A program made the position numbers and the translations under genes. From Isosphaera sp. (lineage in GTDB: Bacteria > Planctomycetota > Planctomycetia > Gemmatales > Gemmataceae): a stretch of 64,000 bases of DNA. The notes under the pieces are model-generated. The model was not told the DNA's origin. It did no database searches and was given only the letters and a program-made list of their open reading frames with translations. The stretch lies in the NCBI GenBank assembly GCA_013822345.1, contig PNKH01000006.1:56895-120894 (forward strand), read 5' to 3'. Shown here piece by piece: positions 53,311-62,181 of the stretch; the stretch's first letter is position 1, and the number at the start of each line of letters is the position of its first letter.

Positions 53311-54314
53311 CACCGCACCGGTTCCGTTCGGGTCCGCCTGCGCCACTCGGGCTCCTGGTTCATCGACGCCTGCGTGAACTTCCGCAGCGCCCGCACGGTC
53401 CGGCCGTAGGTGACCACGGCGGTCGAGGAGAGCTGCGCCCCGGGCGGCATGTCGAGGAACGGCATGAACTTGTCGGGGAACCCGGGCATGGTGCAGCCGA
53501 TGCACACCCCGCCGACGTTCGGGCACCCGCCGACCCCGCCGACCCAGCCGCGCTTGCCGACGTTACAGTTGACGACCGGCCCCCAGCACCCGAGCCTCAC
53601 GACGCACTGCGGGTCGCCGTACGCCCGGGCGAAGTCCGCTTGCTCGTAGAACCCGCCGCGGTCGCACCCCTCGTGCACCGTCCGGCCGAACAGCCAGGTC
53701 GGGCGGAGTTGCTCGTCGAGCGGGATCATCGGGGCGGCGCCGGCCGCCTGCCGGAGCAGGTACAGGACCACCTCCATGAACGAGTCCGGGTGGACCGGGC
53801 AGCCGGGCACGTTCACGACCGGCAGCCCGCCGGCCGAGCGGAAGTCGCGGCCGAGGTAGTCGGCCAGCCCCATCGCGCCGGTCGGGTTCCCGGCCATCGC
53901 GTGGACCCCGCCGTAGGCGGCACAGGTGCCGGCCGTCACGACCGCCCACGCCCTCGGAGCGAGCTTGTCGACCCACTCGCACGTCGGGATCGGCTGGCCG
54001 TCGGCGTCGGTCCCGAACCCCGCCCACAGCCCTTCGGCCTTGTTCCGCTCGTCCGGGATCGAGCCTTCCATCACGAGCACGAACGGCGCGAGGTCGCCCG
54101 CGGCGGCCTTGTGGAACGGTTCGAGGAAGTCGCGGCCGTTGCGGTACGCGAGGACGGGGTTGTGCAGCCGCACCCGCGGGACCCCCGGGATGACGCCGAG
54201 GATCAGGTCTTCGAGGCTCGGCTGTGTGGCGGCGGTGATCGCGACCGTGTCGCCGTCGCAACTCAGACCGGCGGAGACCCAGAGGACGTCGATCTCGGTG
54301 ACGGGCGCGGTCAC
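53310..54314 (-). CDS. hhyS: [NiFe] hydrogenase small subunit, group 1h-like
   Basis: 334 residues. Begins directly with the Fe-S domain and has no Tat signal, so the enzyme is not exported by the usual route. The proximal-cluster site reads SAGLSCDGDTVA: C19 with Asp22 where most hydrogenases have a second Cys, the 1-Asp/3-Cys cluster described for the Ralstonia actinobacterial-type enzyme. Other ligand regions: TCAAYGGVHAM, PGCPVHPD, CDRGGFYEQAD, and GCPNVGGVCIGCTMPGFPDKF. Transfers electrons from the Ni site to an unknown acceptor. ATG at 54314, 10 bp after the hypE stop. Confidence 0.93.
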   Translation of the reverse strand: MTAPVTEIDVLWVSAGLSCDGDTVAITAATQPSLEDLILGVIPGVPRVRLHNPVLAYRNGRDFLEPFHKAAAGDLAPFVLVMEGSIPDERNKAEGLWAGFGTDADGQPIPTCEWVDKLAPRAWAVVTAGTCAAYGGVHAMAGNPTGAMGLADYLGRDFRSAGGLPVVNVPGCPVHPDSFMEVVLYLLRQAAGAAPMIPLDEQLRPTWLFGRTVHEGCDRGGFYEQADFARAYGDPQCVVRLGCWGPVVNCNVGKRGWVGGVGGCPNVGGVCIGCTMPGFPDKFMPFLDMPPGAQLSSTAVVTYGRTVRALRKFTQASMNQEPEWRRRTRTEPVR

Positions 54315-54324
54315 GGGTTCCCCC

Positions 54325-55365
54325 TCAGCAGATCCGCGGCAACTGGTCGCCGGCCAGGAGCGGCACGACGCGCTCCCCGCCGAGCGGTGTGCGGAGCGTG
54401 ACCGTCCCCGGGTGGTCCGCGACGACCTCCCCGACCACGGCGGCCCCGCGGCCGAGCGGGTGGCCCCGCATCGCGGCGACGAGCCGGTCGGCGTCGTCGG
54501 GCGGGACGACCGCCACCAGCCGGCCCTCGCAGGCGACGTACAGCGGGTCGAGGCCGAGCAGCTCGCACGCCGCCCGCACCTCGGGCCGCACCGGGACCGC
54601 CGACTCGGTCAACTTCACGCCGACCCGCGACGCCGCGGCCAGTTCGTTCAGGGCGCTCGCCAGCCCGCCGCGGGTCGGGTCGCGCATGCAGCGGATGGAC
54701 GGGCACGCCGCGAGCATCGTCCGCGTCAGGTCGTGCAGCGGGGCGGTGTCGCTCTCCAGCGCCGTCTCGAAGTCCAGCCCCTCGCGGACCGACATCACCG
54801 CCACCCCGTGGTCGCCGATCGTGCCCGAGACGACGACGCGGTCGCCGGGCCGGGCGTTGGCGATCGAGAGCGACACCCCGTCGGGGACGAGGCCGATGCC
54901 GGCGGTGGTGACGAACAGGCCGTCACACTTCCCGCGGTCCACGACCTTGGTGTCGCCGGTGACGAGCGCCACCCCGGCCGCGGCGCACGCGGCCCGCACC
55001 GACCCGACCACCCGCCGCAGGTCGGCGAGCGGCAGCCCTTCTTCGAGGATGAACGCCGCCGACAGCCACCGCGGGACCGCCCCGCCGACCGCCAGGTCGT
55101 TCACCGTCCCGTTCACCGCCAGCCGGCCGATGTCCCCGCCGGGGAAGAACAGCGGGCGGACGACGAACGAGTCGGTCGTGAACGCGATCCGCGACCCCGG
55201 CGCCGGCAGCGTGGCCTGGTCCTCGAGCGCGTCCCCGGACGGCGGGAGGAACACCGCTTTCAGCAGTTCCGCGCTCAGCCGCCCGCCGCCGCCGTGCCCG
55301 AGCAGCACGCGGTCGCCGCCGGACAGCGGCACAGGGCAGTCCAGGTTCGCGGGGTCCGACGTCAC
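54325..55365 (-). CDS. hypE: Hydrogenase maturation protein HypE
   Basis: 346 residues. AIR-synthase-like ATPase: [20 protein letters not shown] at the start, [73 protein letters not shown], and the terminal cysteine that receives the carbamoyl group: the protein ends PRIC. Together with HypF it makes the cyanide ligands. GTG start overlaps the hypD stop as GTGA. Confidence 0.96.
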   Translation of the reverse strand: MTSDPANLDCPVPLSGGDRVLLGHGGGGRLSAELLKAVFLPPSGDALEDQATLPAPGSRIAFTTDSFVVRPLFFPGGDIGRLAVNGTVNDLAVGGAVPRWLSAAFILEEGLPLADLRRVVGSVRAACAAAGVALVTGDTKVVDRGKCDGLFVTTAGIGLVPDGVSLSIANARPGDRVVVSGTIGDHGVAVMSVREGLDFETALESDTAPLHDLTRTMLAACPSIRCMRDPTRGGLASALNELAAASRVGVKLTESAVPVRPEVRAACELLGLDPLYVACEGRLVAVVPPDDADRLVAAMRGHPLGRGAAVVGEVVADHPGTVTLRTPLGGERVVPLLAGDQLPRIC

Positions 55366-56462
55366 CCCGCGGCCCCCCGCAACCGGCCGTGGTGGTAGTA
55401 CGCGGCGCACGCCCCCTCCGACGACACCATCGTCGCGCCGAGCGGGGTCAGCGGGGTGCACTCCCGCCCGAACGCGGGGCACTCGTGCGGCCGCTTCAGC
55501 CCCCGCAGCACCAGCCCGCTCTGGCAGAGCCGCGACTCCTCGGCCGTCACCCCGGCCACTGCGAACCGGCGCTCGGCGTCGAACCCGGCGTACCCCGCCC
55601 GGAGGCGGTAGCCGCTCGCCGGGATGGTGCCGATGCCGCGCCACTTGCGGTCGCCGACCTCGAACACCTCGTCCACCACCGCCCGGGCGTGCGGGTTACC
55701 CCCGGCGCACACGGCGCGGGTGTAGGCGTTCTCGACGCCGTGGCGACCCGCTTCCAGCATCGTCACGCACCGCAACACGCCCTCGAGCAGGTCGACCGGC
55801 TCGAACCCGGTGACCACGACCGGCACGCGGAACCGCCCGGCGAGCGGCTCGTACTCGGCGGTGCCCATCACGGTACACACGTGCCCGGCCGCGAGGAAGC
55901 CCTGCACGCGGTTGGCCGGCGAAGACAGGATCGCCTCCATCGCCGGCGGGACGAGGACGTGCGACACCAGCACGCAGAAGTTCGACAGCCCGCGCCGCTT
56001 CGCCTCGCGGACCGCCGTCGCGTTCGCCGGGGCGGTCGTCTCGAACCCGACGGCGAAGAAGACGACTGTCCGGTCGGGGTTCTGCTCGGCGAGCTTCAGG
56101 CAGTCGAGCGGGGAGTACACCACCCGCACGTCCCCGCCCGCCGCCTTCACCCGGAGCAGGTCGGTGCGGCTGCCGGGGACGCGGAGCATGTCGCCGAACG
56201 AGCAGAAGATGACGCCCGGCCGACCGGCGATCTCGGTCGCCCGGTCGATCAGCTCCAGCGGGGTGACGCAGACCGGACAGCCGGGGCCGTGGACCAGCGT
56301 GACCTCCGGCGGCAGCAGTTGGTCGAGCCCGTGGCGGACGATGGCGTGCGTCTGCCCGCCGCACACCTCCATCAGCACCCACGGCCGCGAGACGGCGGCG
56401 CGGATCGCGTCGCGGAGGCGGAGGACGGCCGCCGGGTCGCGGTACTCGTCAAGGAACTTCAT
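55362..56462 (-). CDS. hypD: Hydrogenase maturation protein HypD
   Basis: 366 residues. Contains the invariant [55 protein letters not shown] and [10 protein letters not shown] motifs, plus the [4Fe-4S] cysteines in the C-terminal part ([11 protein letters not shown] region). It is the scaffold on which Fe(CN)2CO is assembled with HypC and HypE. ATG at 56462; a 99-bp gap to hypC contains a family-2 palindrome. Confidence 0.97.
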   Translation of the reverse strand: MKFLDEYRDPAAVLRLRDAIRAAVSRPWVLMEVCGGQTHAIVRHGLDQLLPPEVTLVHGPGCPVCVTPLELIDRATEIAGRPGVIFCSFGDMLRVPGSRTDLLRVKAAGGDVRVVYSPLDCLKLAEQNPDRTVVFFAVGFETTAPANATAVREAKRRGLSNFCVLVSHVLVPPAMEAILSSPANRVQGFLAAGHVCTVMGTAEYEPLAGRFRVPVVVTGFEPVDLLEGVLRCVTMLEAGRHGVENAYTRAVCAGGNPHARAVVDEVFEVGDRKWRGIGTIPASGYRLRAGYAGFDAERRFAVAGVTAEESRLCQSGLVLRGLKRPHECPAFGRECTPLTPLGATMVSSEGACAAYYHHGRLRGAAG

Positions 56463-56483
56463 CGCCACCTTCCGGCAGAGACT

Positions 56484-56556
56484 CGGTTCGGTGGGGCAGG
56501 CATTCCTGCCTGCCAGGCGAAGTCGGGCAGGCAGGAATGCCTGCCCCACCGAACCG
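56484..56556. repeat. Palindrome family 2, copy B (inside the hyp operon)
   Basis: Arms CGGTTCGGTGGGGCAGGCAT... and mirror; the core GTGGGGCAGGCATTCCTGCC is identical to that at 31127-31217. It lies between hypC and hypD in the transcript and would form a stem of about 31 bp in the mRNA. Confidence 0.93.
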
Positions 56557-56561
56557 AAACA

Positions 56562-56813
56562 CTACCCACCTTCCGGCGGGTCGGGGCCGAGCCCTCCCGC
56601 CTCCGCCAGCAGCTCGAACACCCGCCGGGCGTCGGCCTCGTCGAGGCGCGTCAGGGCGAACCCGACGTGGACGAGGGCGTACTCGCCGGTGCGGATCTCC
56701 GGGACGTATTCGAGGCACACCCGCTTCAGCACGCCGCCGAACTCGACCTTGCCCATGAGCAGGTCGTGCTCGCGGTACACCTCGACGACCTTCCCGGGGA
56801 TGCCGAGGCACAT
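56562..56813 (-). CDS. hypC: Hydrogenase maturation chaperone HypC
   Basis: 83 residues. Starts MCLGIPGKVVEV with the essential Cys2 after Met removal, then KVEFGGVLKRVCLEYVPE and GEYALVHVGFALTRLDEADA. It carries the Fe(CN)2CO group from HypD to the large subunit. ATG at 56813, 8 bp after hypF. Confidence 0.96.
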   Translation of the reverse strand: MCLGIPGKVVEVYREHDLLMGKVEFGGVLKRVCLEYVPEIRTGEYALVHVGFALTRLDEADARRVFELLAEAGGLGPDPPEGG

Positions 56814-56821
56814 GCGGCGGC

Positions 56822-59113
56822 TCAGGGGGTGGGGACCGGCGGATTGTCGCGCGCCGCCCACGCCGCCGCAACCGCCAACTGACCGAGGCACAGGCCGCCG
56901 TCGCCCGGCGGGACGAGGGTGTGACGGTACGCCCGGAACCCGCTGCGGCCGAGCCGGTCGAGGCATTCGGCGAGGAGGACCGCGTTCAGGAACACGCCGC
57001 CGGTGAGGACGACGGCGCTCAGGCCGGTCCGGTCGCGGATCATTCCGCACGCGGTGGCGACGGCGGCCGCGAGCGCGCTGTGGAAGCGGCGGGCGATCCG
57101 TGCCGGGGGAACGCCGGCACGCACGTCCGCGGCGACGGCGGCGATGAGCGGCCGGGTGTCGGGTTCCAGTGGCGCGTCGGCCGGCGTGGCGACGGGGAAC
57201 GGGTAACACCCGTCCGGTTCGGCCCCCGCCGCCAGCCCCTCCAGTTCCAGTGCCGCCTGTCCCTCGTAGCCGGCGTGCGTGCGGAGGCCGACGACCGCCG
57301 CCACGGCGTCGAACAACCGCCCGGCGCTCGACGTGAGCGGCACGTTCACGCCGCGGGCGATCAACGACTCCACCCGGCGCAGGGTGCCCGTGTCGATCCG
57401 CCCGGCGAGCACGTCCGTCCCCTGTCCCGCGTCGAGGAGGTGCGACGCGGCCACCCGCCACGGCTCCCGCGCCGCCGCGTCGCCGCCCGGCAGCGCGACC
57501 CGCCGCAGGTGCCCGGCCCGCCGGAACCCGGAGTAGCCCCCGACCAGGAACTCGCCGCCCCAGACGGTGCCGTCGTCCCCGTACCCGCTGCCGTCGAACA
57601 CCACCCCGATGACCGACCCGGTCAACCCGTTCTCCGCCATGCACGCCGCCAGGTGGGCGTGGTGGTGCTGCACCGGGACGAGCTTCACCGCGGGGTCGGC
57701 GGCCGCCCGGTCGAGGGCGTAGCGGGTGGTGGCGTAGTCGGGGTGGAGGTCGTGGGCGATCACGGCGGGGCGGGTCCCGAGCAGCCGCTCGTAGTCGGCG
57801 ACCGCCGCGGCGAACTCCCGGACCGCCTCGTACCCGTCGAGGTCACCGAGGTGGTGGCTGAGGACCGCCCGGTCCCCGTGGCCGAGTGCGAACGCGGCCT
57901 TCAGGTGCCCGCCGGTGGCCAGGACCGGCGACGGGCACCGGAAGGGGAGCGGCACCGGGGACGGGGAGAAGCCGCGCGACCGCCGCACCGGCAGGAGCCG
58001 ACCCGCCACGACCCGGACCACGGAGTCGTCGCAGCGCGTCCGGATCGGGCGGTCGTGGGTCAGGAACAGGTCGGCGAGGCCGGCGAGCCGGCGGACCGCG
58101 TCGGCGTCCTCGAACGCGATCGGCTCGTCGGACCGGTTCCCGCTGGTCATCACCAGCGGGCCCCCGACCTCGCGCAGGAGGAGGTGGTGGAGGGGGGTGT
58201 ACGGCAGCATCACCCCGAGGTACGGGGTGCCGGGTGCGACCCCGTCGGCGATCGCCCCGCCCCCGCGCCGTCTGACGAGGACGATCGGGCGCTCCGGCGA
58301 CGCGAGGGCGTCGAGTTCGTCCGGGGTGGGGTCGCAGACCGAGGCGGGGTCGGCGGCCATCACGGCCAGCGGCTTGGCCTCCCGCCCCTTCCGGCGGCGC
58401 AGCTCGGCCACCCCCGCCGGCCCGGCCGCGGCGCAGGCGAGGTGGAACCCGCCGAGCCCCTTGACCGCGACGATCCGCCCCCCGCGCAGGGCCGCGGCCG
58501 CGGCGGCCAGCGGGTCGGCCGCCGGAACGACCTCCCCGCGTGCGTCGAGGAGTGTGAGCCGCGGGCCGCACGCGGGGCAGGCGATCGTCTGGGCGTGGAA
58601 GCGGCGGTCGGCCGGGTCGTCGTACTCGCGCCGGCAGTCCGGGCAGAGCGCGAAGCCGGCCATCGTCGTCCGCTCGCGGTCGTAGGGCAGGGATGTGACG
58701 ACCGTGTACCGCGGCCCGCACCGGGCGCACGACACGAACGGGTAGCGGTGGCGACGGTCCTTGGGGTCGGTCAGTTCGGCGACGCAGGCCGGACAGGTCG
58801 CGATGTCGGCCGGCAGGAACGCCGCGACCCCGGGCACCTCGGCGCTGGGGGTGATGACGAACCGGCTCTCCCCCCTCGGGTCGACCTCCTCGCGGCGGAG
58901 GGAGGTGATGCGGGACGCGAACGCGGCCGCGGCCATCAATGCCGCATGGAACGCCCGGACCTCCCCGACGGGTCCCTCGACCTCGATGCGAACCGCATCC
59001 CCCTCGTTCCTCACGAATCCGCCGAGCCCGAACCGGCGGGCGAGGCCGCAGACGTGCGGCCGGAAACCACACCCCTGGACCGCCCCGCCCACCCACAGCA
59101 CCCATCGAGTCAC
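56822..59113 (-). CDS. hypF: Carbamoyltransferase HypF
   Basis: 763 residues. Acylphosphatase domain (GGAVQGCGFRPHVCGLARRF), two zinc-finger segments (CPACVAELTDPKDRRHRYPF, CPDCRREYDDPADRRFHAQT and CPACGPRL), a YrdC/Sua5-like domain (IVAVKGLGGFHLACAA, VMTSGNRSDEPIAF), and the C-terminal carbamoyltransferase/Kae1-like domain (HDLHPDYATTRYA, VQHHHAHLAACMAENGL, VLTGGVFLNAVLLAE). It converts carbamoyl phosphate to the CN ligand source. GTG at 59113 is selected; no ATG is suitably placed, and a start at 59176 would add a non-conserved lead. It is the first gene of the operon. Confidence 0.95.
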   Translation of the reverse strand: MTRWVLWVGGAVQGCGFRPHVCGLARRFGLGGFVRNEGDAVRIEVEGPVGEVRAFHAALMAAAAFASRITSLRREEVDPRGESRFVITPSAEVPGVAAFLPADIATCPACVAELTDPKDRRHRYPFVSCARCGPRYTVVTSLPYDRERTTMAGFALCPDCRREYDDPADRRFHAQTIACPACGPRLTLLDARGEVVPAADPLAAAAAALRGGRIVAVKGLGGFHLACAAAGPAGVAELRRRKGREAKPLAVMAADPASVCDPTPDELDALASPERPIVLVRRRGGGAIADGVAPGTPYLGVMLPYTPLHHLLLREVGGPLVMTSGNRSDEPIAFEDADAVRRLAGLADLFLTHDRPIRTRCDDSVVRVVAGRLLPVRRSRGFSPSPVPLPFRCPSPVLATGGHLKAAFALGHGDRAVLSHHLGDLDGYEAVREFAAAVADYERLLGTRPAVIAHDLHPDYATTRYALDRAAADPAVKLVPVQHHHAHLAACMAENGLTGSVIGVVFDGSGYGDDGTVWGGEFLVGGYSGFRRAGHLRRVALPGGDAAAREPWRVAASHLLDAGQGTDVLAGRIDTGTLRRVESLIARGVNVPLTSSAGRLFDAVAAVVGLRTHAGYEGQAALELEGLAAGAEPDGCYPFPVATPADAPLEPDTRPLIAAVAADVRAGVPPARIARRFHSALAAAVATACGMIRDRTGLSAVVLTGGVFLNAVLLAECLDRLGRSGFRAYRHTLVPPGDGGLCLGQLAVAAAWAARDNPPVPTP

Positions 59114-59187
59114 CGGCCGTCTCCGCCGATCCGGTTCAACCAGCCGCGTTCGGGTCGTTACGCACTCCAGGGTCACCCCGTTCGAGA

Positions 59188-60557
59188 CTGGTCCTACAGC
59201 CGTAGTTCATTTGGCGGCCTCGCCCCGCGTCCGCGGTAGTGGCGTTCCCGTGCCCGGTGCCGGTGCCGCCGGCGCCACTCGGACCAGGCCGGCGCCTGTT
59301 CGGCCGGGGTGAGCCGGTCCCACACCACCCGCAGGATCAGCTTCCGGACCTCCGGGACGGTCTGCGGGATGAGCCCCATGCCCCCTTTTGCCGACCCGGG
59401 CGGGCCGCCCGGGACCGGATGACCGCCACCACCGCCAGGGCGAACAGGCTCAGGGTGACATGGCGGTGCCACCGCGCCCACGACCGCACCTCGTACTCGT
59501 CCAGCCCGCAGTCGCCCTTCGCCGGTTCAAAAAGGTCCTCGATCGCCCAGCGGGCGCCGGCAATCCGAACCAGTTCCTCCGGCGTCGTCGCGGGCGGGCC
59601 GCCGCAGGCGAAGCAGGCCACGTCCGTGGGGTCCGTCACGCTCCGCCGGATCAGCAGCCATCGGGAGTAGGTCTCCGGCTCGGGGCCGTTGGTCCGCAGC
59701 GCCGCCCAGTCGTAGGGCCGCGGCCCCTTCGCCCCGGCCCCGCAACCCGGGCGGTGCCAGGCGTCGGCCGGGACCTCGGCCAGCAGGGCCTTCGCCCGGA
59801 CCTGGCGGAACCCGGAGGAGGCGGCGAAGTCCGCCCGCACCCCGGCCACGTACCCGAGCCCGAGGTTCTCCGCCGTCAGCCGGAAGTGGTCGTCCGACCG
59901 GTACACCGCGTCGGCCGCCACCGCCCGCTCGACCATCCGCCGGGCCGGCACGATCTTGGTGGCGAACGCGACCGCCTCCGGGACGCCGGCCCCCTCCCGC
60001 CGGTCGGCGTCGTTGGCCCACTCCTTGGGCCGGTACAGCGCCCGGTCGGGCAGCGCCCGCCCCTTCCCCGTCGCGTACCCGAGGAACACCCCGACCGGGC
60101 GGTTCTCGATCCGGCCGGCGGTCCCGCTGTACTGGCGGGCCACCCCGCCCGACTTCGCCCCCTTCTTCAGGAACCCGGTCTCGTCCACCACCAGTACGCC
60201 ATCCGGATCGCCCAGGCGTTCGGCGACGTACCCCGTCAGGTCGTCGCGGACGGCGCCGGCGTCCCAGTCGGCCCGGGCCAGCAGGTGCCGGACCCCGTCC
60301 GGGGTCGGGTCGCCGAGGTGCTCGGCGAGTTGCCACCCGTTCTTCCGCTCGGTGGTGCTCACAGCAGGCCGCGGGTGTACCCGGCCGCACGCCGCCGGGG
60401 GTCACTTCGGGCGAACCGGCGGCCGATCCGCCCGCCGACGGTGGTCAGCTCGTCGGCCCGACCCGTCACCTGCTTCGCCGCCGGTCGTCCTGACATCGCC
60501 CGGCCCCGCCGGAACTCCTGGCGAGGACTGTTGTAGCAACTACGGCTGTAGGACCAG
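59188..60557 (-). mobile_element. IS701-family insertion sequence
   Basis: 1370 bp bounded by perfect 20-bp inverted repeats: CTGGTCCTACAGCCGTAGTT at the left end and its exact mirror at the right. The transposase reading frame runs almost end to end and terminates inside the left repeat. No target-site duplication is seen: GAGA precedes the left end and GCCC follows the right. It is inserted 75 bp upstream of hypF, so it may have replaced or supplied the hydrogenase promoter. Confidence 0.88.
59194..60496 (-). pseudogene. IS701 transposase in three frames
   Basis: Frame 1 from ATG 60496: MSGRPAAKQVTGRADELTTV to AAGYTRGLL, stop at 60359. Frame 2 starts at a GTG overlapping that stop: STTERKNGWQLAEHLG, then the DDE domain with VVDETGFLKKGAKSGGVARQ and GARWAIEDLFEPAKGDCGLD. 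Frame 3, -1 relative, continues SAKGGMGLIPQTVPEVRKLI and WRRRHRHRARERHYR, the normal IS701 end. Joined, the three give a complete family protein of about 430 residues. The second change lies at AAAAGGGGG, which contains an A AAG GGG heptamer. Either two mutations or recoding. Confidence 0.75.
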
Positions 60558-60600
60558 GCCCACCTGGAGTGACTGGAGGAGCTCCAAAGCGGTGGGAGGG

Positions 60601-60863
60601 TTACTCCCCCGCGCGGGCGGCCGCGACCACCTCGGGGTCGGCCCCGGCCCGGAGCTTCTGCCGGTAGAACTGCCTGGACGCCGCGACGGCCGTAGGGCCG
60701 GTGAACGACTTCCGGACCCGGGCGCCCCGGGCGGCGCACTCGACGGTGACGCTGACGACCTGGTGGGCGCCGGCGGGCAGGGGTTCATCCGGGTTCCTCT
60801 GAGGGGGGTTAACCGGATCAGTGTAACTATCTAACGAATTGTCGAAATCGCGATCGTGTGGAA
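60601..60863 (-). other. Open minus-strand frame, possible small gene fragment
   Basis: A frame ending in TAA at 60601 contains a plausible small domain, HQVVSVTVECAARGARVRKS followed by FYRQKLRAGADPEVVAAARA. It stays open upstream for about 90 codons but I find no ATG, GTG or TTG start suited to it. It lies between the IS701 right end and the recombinase relic, and may be the remnant of an accessory gene of that element. Confidence 0.4.
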
Positions 60864-61528
60864 TCAGACCGGGGTCCCCTTGGCGAGCAGGCGGGCCAGG
60901 ATGTCCTCCGGATAGCGCTCCAGGGTCGCCGGGGCGCGCGCCGCCCCGGTCGGGTCGCGCCGGTCGTCGTCCTCGACCCCCGGCGGCCGTCGTCCGGGTG
61001 CGTGATACTCGCGGCGTAGAGCCGCCCCGGCCGCCGGACCGGGTGGTTGCCTCGCCCCGGGTCGTAGGCGATCAGTTACTTCCGCACGCCCCCGGCCCGG
61101 AAGTTCACCTGGACGGCGGCGAGTCGGACCCGCCCCCGCCCGGCGAACAGGCAGTGCACGGACGCCACCGCCCGCCGCCGGGCGGCCCGCATCCGGACCC
61201 GGGCCTCGTCCGTGTCGGCCGCCGGGTCGGTCCCGGCCAGCGACCGGAACTCGCCCCACGCCTCCCCCGCCGGGGTGGCCGCCTCCAACCGGGCCGCGTC
61301 CAGATCGGCGGTCACGGCCGCGAGCTTCCCCTGAAACTCAACCAGCTTGGCGGCCACCAGGTCCGCGATGGCCGGGTCGTCCATCTTCGCGGCCCACAGG
61401 GCGACCAGCCTGTCGAGTTCGGCCTCCCGCCCGGCCAGGCCCTCGACCCGGTCGGCCGGGGAGGCGGACCCGGCGACCTCCTCGGCCCGGACCTCCGCCA
61501 GCCGGGAGCGCAGGCCCCGCTCCAGCGG
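60864..61528 (-). pseudogene. Large serine recombinase, C-terminal relic
   Basis: The first portion reads EAELDRLVALWAAKMDDPAI, then coiled-coil sequence to ARRRAVASVHCLFAGRGRVR and LAAVQVNFRAGGVRK, where a TAA stop (61079 region) interrupts; the same frame continues with LIAYDPGRGNHPVRRPG, and a further frame change leads to PATLERYPEDILARLLAKG at the end. This is the C-terminal part of large serine recombinases: a helical coiled-coil followed by an 'RLAAVQVxF' strand pair. The catalytic resolvase domain is absent, cut at the junction with the U32 peptidase fragment. Confidence 0.65.
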
Positions 61529-61606
61529 GACGGCCGGTCGGCGTGGCGGGAGTTGCGGGCGCTCGACCAGCTCGGCGCCACCCGCGGCACGCTCAACCCG
61601 CGGTAA
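61529..61606 (+). pseudogene. Duplicate 3' end of a U32 peptidase gene
   Basis: About 25 codons to a TAA read RSAWRELRALDQLGATRGTL. The intact gene ends AAWRELRALNQLGVTRGTLQ at 41697. Over 69 aligned bases roughly four out of five match, with identical blocks TGGCGGGAG, ACCAGCTCGGCG and CACCCGCGGCAC. It has the same orientation as the intact gene and no upstream peptidase sequence, so it is a detached 3' end. Confidence 0.7.
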
Positions 61607-61687
61607 CGGCACGGTTCCGCGGGTCCGGGGTGGCCGACTCGCTCGCCCGGCGGTCGGACTCGTCCGCCACCCGAACCACGGTGCTGC

Positions 61688-62020
61688 CTACGCGCCGGGC
61701 GGCAGAACGAGGTGGCAACAGCCCAGGTTCAGTGCCTCCTTCGGCGCCCCGGCTTCGACCACCTCGGCCAGCACCTCCGGCGTGATCGAGTAGACGACGA
61801 ACCGCCCCCGCTTCTCGCCGCGGATGAGCCGGGCCTGCTTCAGCACGGTCAGGTGGTGCGACACGTTCAGCGGGGCGATCTCCGCGGCGGCGATGATCTG
61901 GGACACGTTCCGCTCGCCGTCGGCCAGGAGCCGGATGATGCGGAGCCGCTCGGGCGCGGCCAGGGCCGCCAGCACCTCCGCACAGCGCTCGGGTTGGAGG
62001 GGGTCACGTTTCCGGGGCAT
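61688..62020 (-). CDS. ArsR-family transcriptional regulator
   Basis: 110 residues. Winged HTH: LAALAAPERLRIIRLLADGE, VSQIIAAAEIAPLNVSHHLTVLKQARLI, RGEKRGRFVVYSI. No metal-binding ELCVCD motif occurs in the recognition helix, but the C-terminus has CCHLVLP, a possible soft-metal or redox site. The gene precedes (divergently) a DUF1559 gene. Its regulated target and ligand are unknown. Confidence 0.9.
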   Translation of the reverse strand: MPRKRDPLQPERCAEVLAALAAPERLRIIRLLADGERNVSQIIAAAEIAPLNVSHHLTVLKQARLIRGEKRGRFVVYSITPEVLAEVVEAGAPKEALNLGCCHLVLPPGA

Positions 62021-62181
62021 CGCTCGCTCGCAGTCCGGACACCGCGGTCATTATCGACCGGGCCGCCGGGGGGTCAACCGTCGCCCGGGACGGACGTGTT
62101 TTCCCCGTGGCCGGCTCGGCCCGTCCCGGTAACATCTTGTCCACAGGGCAGATGTCATCGCCCGCCCCGAGGACCACCCCG

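Noticed and set aside
59114..59187. Sigma-54 promoter before hypF
   Set aside because: No GG and GC pair with correct spacing plus flanking consensus was found in the 74 bp between the IS and the start codon.
59184..60561. Target-site duplication flanking the IS701 element
   Set aside because: Bases next to the two 20-bp ends (GAGA and GCCC) do not match.
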